Assembly: GCA_019787685.1 (NCBI GenBank)
Contig: JAHNUO010000004.1
Span: 806,001-870,000, forward strand
DNA length: 64,000 nt
DNA from: Chiua virens
Lineage: Eukaryota > Basidiomycota > Agaricomycetes > Boletales > Boletaceae
Direction of reading: 5' to 3'
The translations under genes and the position numbers were made by a program. The notes under the pieces are model-generated. The model saw only the letters and a program-made list of their open reading frames with translations. It was not told the origin of the DNA and made no database searches. Position 1 is the stretch's first letter. Each line of letters opens with the position of its first letter. Shown here piece after piece: positions 1-8,107 of the stretch.

Positions 1-3000
1 TTTATCTGCAACGTTTTTCATATGTTCCGCGGCTTTATCTATATTAGATTTGGTTTGCTCTAGTATTTCGGAGAAATCCATAATGAAGTTTTGAGCAGCT
101 GGGTTTTTCATAGCATGAGGCATTATTCCCATTCTGGGGACGTAGGAACGTGTAATTTTGAATGGTGAGAATTTAGTGGCAGTGTGTTTCTTGCTGTTAT
201 ATGAGAATTGTGCGAGAGGAAGCCAATCGGTCCATGTGTTATCTTTCTCGGCACAGAACATGCGAAGATACTGTTGCACTTCTCGGTTCATTCGTTCCGA
301 TTGTCCATCTGTTTGTGGATGATGTGCGGTGCTTAATTTGGGTGTTATTTTTAACCCTGAGCATATATCTTTCATAAGTTGGGAAGCGAATTGTGGTCCT
401 CTATCCGATATAATGGTTTTAGGGAGGCCATGATGTTTCCATATGTGTGAGAGATATAATTTAGCGAGATCCATAGATGTACACGTTTTGTGGCATGGGA
501 TGAATTCGACTTCTTTGGAGAAACGATCCACAACCGTGAGAATAGAGTCATAGGAGTGTGAAAGTGGGAGATCTGTGATGAAATCTGCTGAGATATCTTC
601 CCATGGTAGTGTCGGTGTTTCTAAAGGTTGTAGGAGTCCTGCTGTTTTTTGGTTAGAGCCTTTGAAACGAGCGCATCTTTCACAGTGTGAGACATAATTT
701 TTGACTTCTTCGTTCATTCGAGGCCAAATATAGGTTCGAGATAGAAGTTCTAAAGTTTTATCATAACCGGGATGTCCTGCTTCCGGCATGTCATGAAACA
801 TGGTAATAGATTTGGTGCGTAAAGCATCCGGAATGAAGATCCTATCCCCCTTTCTAAGGAAGGCGTCCTCGACTTTGTATCCGAGTGAAAGTAAGTGTTT
901 CATGGCATTAGGTGATAGTTTCATAGTTTCATGTTGTACGTCAGATAAGAACTTATCGCCATTGTATAGGAGAGTGATGGCTGATCTAATTTTAGATGGA
1001 TCCATGAGAAGGATTCCTTTGTTATCGTCTTCGATTCCGATCATGTGATCTTCTCATCTGCTTAAGGCATCTGCTTTTCCCATAGTGACTCCAGCCTTGT
1101 GGTGCCAAGTGAAGTTAAAGCGTGAGAGATATTGCGCCCATCTCGCTTGTCTTCGGTTAAGGTCTTGGCGTGTCATAAACCACGTAAGGTTCTGGTGGTC
1201 ATTCCATATTTCAAATTCATGTTTTGCACCTTCAAGATAGTGGCGCCATAGTTCTAGAGAGCGGATAACCGAGAGCATTTCTTTATCGGCTATTGGGTAG
1301 TTCCGTTCTTCTGGGGTCATAGAGTGGCTATTGTAAGCGACGGGGTGCCAGAGTCCTTCTTTTTCTAGAGATAGAACTGCTCCTGTAGCGAAATCCGATG
1401 AATCGCATTCTATGCGATATTTGGCATTCTGATCCGGATAAGCTAGGATAGGGGCTGTCGTAAAGGCCTTCTTAAGCATAGTGAATGCTTCGTCACAAGC
1501 GAAGGTCCATTCGAATTTCTGATCTTTTTTAGTAAGGTCATGTAATGGTCGTGCTATTTTTCCATAGTCTTTAATGAATCTGCGATAGAAGTTGGCAAGT
1601 CCGAGGAAGCTTCTGATGTGTTTGATTGAGGTGGGAGTGGGCCATTTGGCGACCGCTTTGGTTTTCTCATTATCCATTTTAATTCCATCAGTTCCCACGA
1701 TCATTCCGAGGAAGTCCACTTCTTTTACGCGGAAGAAGCATTTTTCTGGTTTTACGTATAGATCGTTATCTTCGAGTCGTTTAAGGACTTCGAGTACGAT
1801 TTTGTCATGAGTTTCATAATCATCGGTGTTAGTGAATATCATAAGATCATCGATGTAGACGACAACTACGCCGTTCATATCGGCAAAGATTTCGTTCATC
1901 ATGGTTTGAAACATTGCTGGTGAGTTGCATAATCCAAAGTACATAACGATGGGTTCGAAAGATCCGCGGTGACAGACAAATGCTGCTTTCCATTCATCGC
2001 CTTCTTTGATGCGTACATTATTGTATCCCCATCGGAGATCCATTTTTGTAAATAGTTTAGCGTCTTTTAGTTTATCCACAAGCTGCGAAATGAGCGGCAA
2101 GGGGTAGTTATTCTTAGTCGTATGTTCGTTTAGATATCGGTAATCCTGGACCATATGCTTCTTTCCATCTTTCTTAGGGACAAAGAAGACCGGAGATGTC
2201 TGTTCGGATTTAGAGGGTCTGATGTATCCTTTCTTTAATTGGTCATCAATGAATGCGGAAACCTCCTCTTGTTCTGTGACAGAGAGGGGTATTAAGCGAC
2301 CCTTCTTTGGAATGAAAGACTCTTTTAGGTCAATGCTGTGATCCCATGGTTTGCGTAATGGTATCCTTTTGGATTCCGTTTTTCCAAATACTTTAGCATA
2401 TTTCATATATTCTCGTGGGACCATCTCTTCAAGAGTGCGTTCCTTAGGAGGAGAAGGTGGAGTTTCCATGTTTGCGGTAAAAATACGAGATTCTGCGATA
2501 GAGTTTGCATATTTGAGTTCTTCTGCGATAATGGAATCCAAGAAGTCGTCTTCATCCTGTGAATGGCATGACTCTGGGCATCTTCTCATCATTACGTTTC
2601 CAGTCAACCAGTCGATATGGGGGTTGTGGTGCTTTAACCATGTGAATCCGAGGATAAGATCGTTTTTCCCAAGGTTGGTAATTTCGGCATCCACTATTTC
2701 CCTGTGACCTTTGTAATCGATCAGGATTTGTGTGGCATGAGTTATTGAGCCTGCTTGGTTCTTAGTACCATCCACGTTGAATACTTGGATAGGGTAAGGA
2801 AGCGCATGTGTGGGAAGTTTATGTTTGGCGACATAATCTTCGTGTATGAAGATCGCATTAGCTCCACTGTCTAAAAGCGCTTTTGCTCCAACATAGCCAA
2901 TTTGGTTTACTGGGGATACCAAAATTGGTAATACTATTTCTTTTTCTACCGATGTAGATCTAATGAAAGACCCATCGGGGATTTGTTTTGGGACAGAATT

Positions 3001-3213
3001 AAGCACGGAACTATCGTGTCCGCCGCGCTCCGCAGAGACGCTGTCAACGCTTTCGTTTTCTGTTGTTTTTGATGGTTTAGGTAGTTTATCCTCTTGCCAG
3101 GGAGGTATTTCGGAATAATTGAAATTGAATTTCAGAGAAATAGAGTTTTCATATGATTTAGGAAGGGTGGCGCGAACGTGAGATCCCAGTTTACTCAGTT
3201 CACTTTGCCTTTT
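1..3213 (-). pseudogene. gypsy pol: protease-RT-RNase H-integrase, one internal stop
   Basis: The pol frame is open from the frameshift site at about 3213 to the window edge, apart from one TGA at 1054-1056. Visible motifs are the aspartic protease DSGA near 2860-2880, the RT active site YIDD near 1860 and the RNase H ECDSSD near 1410. Integrase has an HHCC zinc finger (H, H, then CERC near 690) and catalytic D, D and E residues in DFITD, SDRGPQFA and the SERM region near 300. The stop follows the ADALSR end of RNase H, and integrase continues in the same frame. CGA (Arg) to TGA is the simplest origin. It would cut integrase off, so this copy is probably not autonomous unless read through. 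Confidence 0.93.
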
Positions 3214-4373
3214 CCCTTTCCGTTTTTGTTTTCGTACATATCGAAATAATATGCTTGTACTTCCTCAGGGGACATCCCTCGGATGGCGGCAAAGGGGTCT
3301 TTAGCCGGTACAGATGGGGAAGTGGTGGAAGTAGAAGAAATGGTTTTCTTCTCTTCCTTGGTTGTTGAGCAGACTTTGCGTGAACATTGCGTCTTATGAG
3401 ATCCGCCGTACCACTTGCATTCACTGCACTGGTTTTTGGGTTTGGTGCATTCGTTGGTTCTGTGACCTGCACCACCGCAGTTATAGCATTTGCTGTTGGT
3501 CTTCTTTTGACCGATGGCCTTGATTTCTTTTCCTGTGAACCAGCCATCTTCGTCCCTTTCGGCGTAAGTGGCTTGGCCAATGTCCATTGCGTTGGGATCT
3601 TTATACTTTTTATAGCGGTCTGGTCGCACGTAATTAAGTGCTTCCATGGCATTTCCCGCCATTCGGATCCAGGAAAGGTATGTGATGACCGCATGATCTC
3701 GGTCAGGTTCGTGTTCTTTGTGAGTTGGGTCCATGTACATTGGATGGAAGGGATCTACCCTGTGTCCGTCACGGAAGATTTGGTATATGATGGAGTGGGC
3801 AGTGTTTGCCTCGAGGAGTCTTATCGCGTGGGAAGGATCAATGTGTGCTTGCAGCCACAGAGCCTCCCATTGGACGATATAGTCTTCTACTCTCATCGTT
3901 CCTTGTTTTAGATTTTCCAATTGGGATCTAGCCCAATCGACCTTGTTGTTTTGTCGGAACATCCCTTCGATGTCCTGTACTAATGTTGCCCATGTGAGAG
4001 CGGAGCCTTTAGCTAAGCGCGTTTCTGCGAATTGCGCCACTTTCTTTCCTTTTAACCGTGAGAGTACGGCTTGTACGGCCCTGTATGAGCCCTTGGGAAT
4101 GGCGAGGCTGTTTACTTCGAGCCATCCTTTCATCTTGGCCCACCATTCTTCGAATTTGGCCATTTCTCCGTCGTATGACCCTGGGTCTGCGAAGATTTCA
4201 ACTTTAGAGGATGATGCTGCTTGGGGGGGTATGACTGGTAAGGCATTGAGTTGCCCTTCTAAGGCGGTGATAAGAGTTGCTTGGTGTGCAACGAGGATGA
4301 ATGCGGCTTGTAGCCGATCTCCATTTGTTCGAGAAGTATCGTTTACGACCCCGAGTGCGGCGTGGTAATCCAT
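3195..4373 (-). CDS. gag-like capsid/nucleocapsid protein
   Basis: The 392-residue product has a retrotransposon-gag capsid-like middle (about residues 60-230, with the tryptophan-rich KFEEWWAKMKGWLEV segment). A CCHC zinc knuckle follows at about residue 300, spaced C-X2-C-X4-H-X4-C, with a second cysteine/histidine cluster after it. The tail is short and lysine/glycine rich. The start is ATG at 4371-4373, eight bases after the stop of the ORF ahead of it. That upstream ORF is in the same frame, separated only by TAA. Gag should form the particle and bind RNA. The last codons carry the slippery heptamer used to enter pol. Confidence 0.9.
   Translation of the reverse strand: MDYHAALGVVNDTSRTNGDRLQAAFILVAHQATLITALEGQLNALPVIPPQAASSSKVEIFADPGSYDGEMAKFEEWWAKMKGWLEVNSLAIPKGSYRAVQAVLSRLKGKKVAQFAETRLAKGSALTWATLVQDIEGMFRQNNKVDWARSQLENLKQGTMRVEDYIVQWEALWLQAHIDPSHAIRLLEANTAHSIIYQIFRDGHRVDPFHPMYMDPTHKEHEPDRDHAVITYLSWIRMAGNAMEALNYVRPDRYKKYKDPNAMDIGQATYAERDEDGWFTGKEIKAIGQKKTNSKCYNCGGAGHRTNECTKPKNQCSECKWYGGSHKTQCSRKVCSTTKEEKKTISSTSTTSPSVPAKDPFAAIRGMSPEEVQAYYFDMYENKNGKGKGKVN
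3210..3216 (-). promoter_or_regulatory. GGGAAAA slippery heptamer for -1 frameshifting
   Basis: On the minus strand the heptamer reads G GGA AAA in the gag frame and fits X XXY YYZ exactly. The gag stop (TGA, 3195-3197) lies 13 nt downstream. The pol frame is the -1 frame here and is open across the site through the protease, without its own obvious start codon. I did not model a downstream pseudoknot or stem. Confidence 0.75.
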
Positions 4374-4379
4374 ATTTGG

Positions 4380-5204
4380 TTATTTACCAAGCGTCAGTTG
4401 CTGGTTCTGGTGCTCCCCAAGCATTAGCAGTTGCTGTGCCGTATTCTTCGTAAGGTGAGAAAAGGCCAAATGTGACTGCAAAAGGGTAGTCTCGTCGTTT
4501 GATAGAGATGTAGATTGGTCGTTGGGACTCTTGTACCTTGTTTGTAAGGTAGAATGCGATATAACCGAAATAGAAGGTTGTGATTGTGCAAGAGATGATG
4601 AGTGCGATAGCAACGAGTTCCCAAGACATAAACAATTTTCTATTTGGAGAAAACGGAAGGGGATCCTAAGGGTATTCCTAGGTCTAAAGTAGGGACGTTC
4701 GAGGTTATCGTATTGTGAGTAGGGGCGTATGCGAGTAGGTACTTGGTTAGCTTTGTATCGTCTCAGGATTCTCTTTCTTTCGAGATCTGTCCTGGCGTTT
4801 CTCCTCTCAATCTCTCTGGGTGGGAGCCAATCGTTTGGGTCTCCTAGACTTTCCTCCGATGGTTCTCTCAGAGGAGCTGGTGGGAAAGGTAATGGTTCTC
4901 TTTCGGGAATGGGAGCGGGAAAATATTCGTGCTTGACCTCAACTTCCTCAGTTGGATACCTGAGTTCCGGGCTGTCGGACCGGGTTGACTCTCGTTCACT
5001 GGAGTAGTCTGGTAAGGGAGTGGTTTCCCCTAAAAAGTGGCCTAATAAGGCGTGGAAGATTTCGATGTCGGTGCGGTCTTCGGGATCAAGGTCCTCGAGA
5101 GCGACGACTTCGGCGAGATAAGCTGCGTCGAGGACGTAGGGTTCGTCGACAAGGTCAGGGAAAGCTTCTGCTGCTGCGATGGCTGAGAGGGGTAGGTTTG
5201 ACAC
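4380..5204 (-). CDS. extra ORF between LTR and gag, unknown function
   Basis: The 274-residue ORF is not part of a standard gypsy gag. Its first ~185 residues are acidic and proline rich (clusters such as EREPLPFPPAP), then basic (RRNARTDLERKRILRRYK). The last ~85 residues are Ser/Gln/Leu rich and look like low-information sequence. That final part overlaps a membrane-type ORF in another frame (4384-4629), so the true product may switch frame. It ends in TAA (4380-4382) in the same frame as gag, so readthrough would give an ORF1-gag fusion. I do not recognise a domain. Confidence 0.6.
   Translation of the reverse strand: MSNLPLSAIAAAEAFPDLVDEPYVLDAAYLAEVVALEDLDPEDRTDIEIFHALLGHFLGETTPLPDYSSERESTRSDSPELRYPTEEVEVKHEYFPAPIPEREPLPFPPAPLREPSEESLGDPNDWLPPREIERRNARTDLERKRILRRYKANQVPTRIRPYSQYDNLERPYFRPRNTLRIPFRFLQIENCLCLGNSLLSHSSSLAQSQPSISVISHSTLQTRYKSPNDQSTSLSNDETTLLQSHLAFSHLTKNTAQQLLMLGEHQNQQLTLGK
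4384..4629 (-). CDS. small overlapping ORF with one transmembrane segment
   Basis: This 81-residue ORF starts at ATG 4627-4629, overlapping the end of the longer ORF in another frame. Residues about 3-29 form a strongly hydrophobic helix (WELVAIALIISC, then TFYFGYIAFYL), followed by a basic stretch and an acidic/aromatic tail. The composition is more protein-like than the overlapping frame. It ends within 20 bases of the gag start. It could be an independent membrane protein of the element or the C-terminus of the preceding ORF reached by frameshift or splicing. Confidence 0.4.
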   Translation of the reverse strand: MSWELVAIALIISCTITTFYFGYIAFYLTNKVQESQRPIYISIKRRDYPFAVTFGLFSPYEEYGTATANAWGAPEPATDAW

Positions 5205-5424
5205 TGATTGGGCAGGTCAGTTAAGATCTCCTTTCTGGTCAAGGATGCGCTATTTGCTTCTGCGATTGCTAGACCTTGAGTCTTTTGCAATTCGGCTTAT
5301 TGGTAGCAAATGTTCCAACTACTTTTCAAACTTGGGACTTACTTGGGCCCGGTTGTGTTATTTTGTAGTAGGGGCTACGACGAGGTTGTGACTTGACAGT
5401 AGTTGATCAACGGCGAAGGTAAAC

Positions 5425-5435
5425 AACAAAGTTCT
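5425..5435 (-). promoter_or_regulatory. primer-binding site of self-priming (Tf1) type
   Basis: Two bases inside the LTR edge, the minus strand reads AGAACTTTGTT. Its exact 11-base reverse complement AACAAAGTTCT lies in the LTR at 5526-5536, about 27 bases downstream of the TATA box, where the transcript should begin. This matches the self-priming design known from Tf1, where the first ~11 nt of the RNA pair with the PBS. I saw no match to a tRNA 3' end ending in TGG at this place. Confidence 0.75.
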
Positions 5436-5525
5436 AATGAAACAACCTAGAACAACCTAGACTGTTATAGTTGTAGTGGTGTAGTGAAGAGGGGTTCAGT
5501 CCAGTGAAGAGGCGAAAACTCCAAG

Positions 5526-5572
5526 AGAACTTTGTTAGAGCTCTCTGGCTGTGATTCATGGGGTTTATATAC
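5526..5572 (-). promoter_or_regulatory. LTR core promoter: TATA box and predicted RNA start
   Basis: On the minus strand, GTATATAAAC (5563-5572) is a clear TATA box. The AACAAAGTTCT stretch (5536 down to 5526) begins about 27 bases downstream and is complementary to the PBS. That fixes the likely R start at about 5536. The solo LTR keeps a similar TATA (near 6487-6496) and GAACTTTGTT block (6451-6460). Confidence 0.65.
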
Positions 5573-5658
5573 TACATGGATGTCGGAGTTCTAATCTGAG
5601 TATGAACTACGTAGATAAGCATAATGTATCCTATTGGATGATAAGGTGTGAATAGATA

Positions 5659-5704
5659 TGAGTCATAGATAAGAGCATAGCCTTGCACTGCCAGTGATGA
5701 GTCA
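5659..5704. promoter_or_regulatory. two TGAGTCA (Gcn4/AP-1-like) sites in U3
   Basis: Exact TGAGTCA heptamers are at 5659-5665 and 5698-5704, about 90-140 bp upstream of the LTR TATA box. The related solo LTR has three more at 6600-6606, 6688-6694 and 6791-6797, also upstream of its TATA. TGAGTCA is the classic binding site of Gcn4/CPC1-type bZIP factors. That such a factor acts here is inference. Confidence 0.5.
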
Positions 5705-5867
5705 GTGATAAGGGAAATGAAAAGATAAGAACATGTGTTGATGGGTGCTGTGTTGTTGTGGCAGCCAATCGGATACGATCCTTTGGACAGCCTTGACATG
5801 AGGCGTATATCTTTAGAATAGATCGAATGTTGGAGTTGTGAAGTGAGGAAAAGTTGGTATCGTAACA

Positions 5868-8107
5868 TAGAGTAACTGTCAGCAATCAATATTTTGGCGA
5901 AGATAGACAGTGGTTACCAAGGGTGAAAGATCCTTCCTGTATTTAGAATCGCCAGCAATGCACTGTGCCATTGCGGGAAACGAGAATTCGTTTGCAGCAC
6001 GTTCTACTGTATTTGGCAGGCCATGAACAGTGAGAAGATGCCTTTCGATGCGCCGAAAAGCCTCCCGAAGGACATCCTGCACTATTTGATTCTGTGCGAG
6101 GAGTGAAAGTGCTGAACTTTATCCTTTGGGGTAAACGAGATCATAAGCCGACCACAAGTTATCCTTTCCAGCAGAACGGCTGGTCAGTTCTGGCCCTTCA
6201 GGGTCCGGCTTGGGCATCATAATAGGTTGTCCAATGCCTGGGCCAACAGGAGTCATGACAATTGAGGTTGAGGTTGCCGCCATCCCCACAGACTCGGAAG
6301 TGTAACAACCTAGAACAAACGTAGACTATGAGTTACTTGCGAGTGGTTGTAGTGGTCAGTGTAAGATTGAAGTGCAAGTGAGTCTAACGAGTGAGGCGAG
6401 AACTACAGAGGAGATCCGTCTATGAGAGACAATGGAGGAAAACCAGAGGTGAACTTTGTTAGAGTTCCCTGGTGCTGCATTCAAGTCTTTATATACTAAA
6501 AGTACAATCGGAGCTACAATCGGAGTATGAATACATAGATAAGTATGAGTGTCCTGATTGGTAGATAAGGTGAGATAACATGAGGTATATGCATGTATGT
6601 GAGTCATAGATAAAGACATGAGGAAACAATGCTGTAACAATGCGGTATAAGCATGTTATGAGATAAGCACTGCTTTAATAATAGATATGAGTCATATGGA
6701 ATCATAGATAAGAGATAACGTGTGAATACACGTGTGTTGTGCATGGGTTATGACATCGTGTGATAACACGTGTCTAATAATGAATCATAGTGAGTCATAA
6801 AGGATTGGCCAATAGGATATGATCCTGAGTATAGCCTTGGCATGAGGCAATATATGCCGTAATAGATATTGAGTATCTTGTATAGTGGATTGAGAGCGTT
6901 GAGTAGGAAGGCGAAAGTATGAAGTGAAAACGTGATTGTAACAGGAAGTGGCTTGCAACACACTGACTCTGCCTAGATGTTGAGCACTGGTCACAGTGAC
7001 TACAGAAGCTGGAACACTTCATGATTGATGTTCAGTGGATCTGGACCATTGGGGTTGCTAGAAGTTGGGTGAGGTGAGATCAACACAACTCTAGCAGTGA
7101 TGGAGTTACCTCATCAAGGCGTTGAGCCTGTTGTCTTGATCGTGTCCGAGTCTGTGGTCGTGTTGCAGCAGGCCCAGACTTAGATGTTACACTGGTTCTC
7201 ATAGTGGCAGATTCCTGTAAGTGAGCAGTGGCCTGGGTCTGAGTCCACATCGGGGCCTATGATGCAATCAAACAATTCCATAAGTAAATATCACTCTAAA
7301 TGTACAAAAAGAAATAAACTCCCCTCCATTGAAAACTGACCTGCAATGACGTCTACAGGCTCATCATTGCCTGAGTCTGACAGAGCATCACTATGAGTGT
7401 GCCCAATATGATCACCGTTGTGATCATCTTCTGAAATAGAAATGTTGTCTTCAGGCTCATGGTCCTCGACACTAGCCATGGCCAGTGGGGCTGCTTTGCG
7501 CTGTGCCGCAGCAGCTCTTTGGGCTGCACGTTGTACAACTGAAATAACAGTCAATTCAATAGTACATCATTTTTTAAAAGCTTGACTTACTGTAGGCTGT
7601 CGGGAGCTATGACTCCTCAACTAATGATGTCGGAATGGATTGTGGGCTTGACATGGGACTTTTGTCCGAGTCCACCATGATTGCCACAGGCGCAGGCTCA
7701 GCAGGGTCACACTCAGGCTGCGGCTGTTCTGTCAACTGGCGTGGTGGATCCTTGATGACTACAAAAATGTGTTGATCGTCATTAATAAGAATAAAGGTAC
7801 AGTGGGTATATGAGTAGAACTCACGAGAACTCTTGCTCTGCTTACCCTTTGCCTGACTCGGAGCCCTAGTATTGATTGATGCTACCGAAGCTGTACACTT
7901 TCGAGACTCAGACAGACTTGGAGGCTGGGAAGGCACTGCCAGTGGCTCTTGGCCCAGGCCCACAGAAGTGCTTGTGGGCTTGGAGGTATCCATACCGGGA
8001 ACAGGTGGGGAGACAGCTGGTGCTGGATCAGGTGCAGCCGGTAGCATTGTCAAGCTTTTCTTGGTCGCTGACCGAGTAGTACGGGAACTAGCACGACGGG
8101 GTGGCAT
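5868..8107 (-). pseudogene. DUF6532-like gene, split by a solo LTR and cut by the gypsy element
   Basis: The start at 8107 (MPPRRASSRTTRSATKKS) opens a basic, Ser/Pro-rich N-terminus. GT-AG-like introns can be placed near 7765-7830, 7545-7600 and 7275-7345. Later exons give a low-complexity region (EDHEPEDNISISEDDHNGD) and, at 6082-5882, a domain start (IVQDVLREAFRRIERHLLTVH) that resembles the N-terminal part of the DUF6532 family common in Agaricomycetes. The solo LTR at 6301-6943 lies in an exon. Removing it and one GGAAG copy joins VLQATSESVGMAATS in one frame. The frame ends at a stop beside the gypsy LTR. An in-frame TAG after LVEES near 7612 also suggests decay. The family call is moderate. 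Confidence 0.55.
6301..6943 (-). repeat. solo LTR (gypsy family) with GGAAG target duplication
   Basis: The solo LTR is 643 bp with ends TGTAACAACC...GATTGTAACA. GGAAG occurs at 6296-6300 and again at 6944-6948, a perfect 5-bp target-site duplication. No internal element sequence is present, so it arose by LTR-LTR recombination. It contains several variants of GAGTCATAGATAAG, which make up much of its extra length over the LTR at 5438. Confidence 0.9.

Larger units (their letters stand above)
1..5867 (-). mobile_element. Ty3/gypsy LTR retrotransposon, 3' end outside window
   Basis: Reading leftwards on the minus strand, the element has a 5' LTR (5438-5867), a priming site (5425-5435), an extra ORF (5204-4380), gag (4373-3195) and pol (from 3213 past position 1). 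The pol order is protease, reverse transcriptase, RNase H, integrase, which is the Ty3/gypsy order. The end of integrase, any chromodomain, the polypurine tract and the 3' LTR lie outside the window, so LTR-LTR divergence cannot be used to date it. The body holds one premature stop (1054-1056). It inserted next to or inside a DUF6532-like gene whose reading frame stops at this LTR. Confidence 0.95.
5438..5867 (-). repeat. 5' LTR of the gypsy element
   Basis: The LTR is about 430 bp. On the plus strand it begins TGAAACAACCTAG and ends ATCGTAACA, so on the coding strand it runs TGTTAC...TTTCA. It is related along its length to the solo LTR at 6301-6943, sharing the ends, the ACTTTGTTAGAG block and the TATA region. 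The solo copy is about 210 bp longer. The flank at 5868 (TAGAG) would be the target duplication, but the matching copy lies outside the window. Confidence 0.88.

Noticed and set aside
3387..3911. Plus-strand open frame of 174 residues with hydrophobic segments
   Set aside because: It is antisense to gag, whose zinc knuckle and frame are clear.
4384..4624. 66-residue His-rich minus-strand frame near the gag start
   Set aside because: It is a third frame over the same DNA as the TM ORF and the long upstream ORF; no sign of selection.
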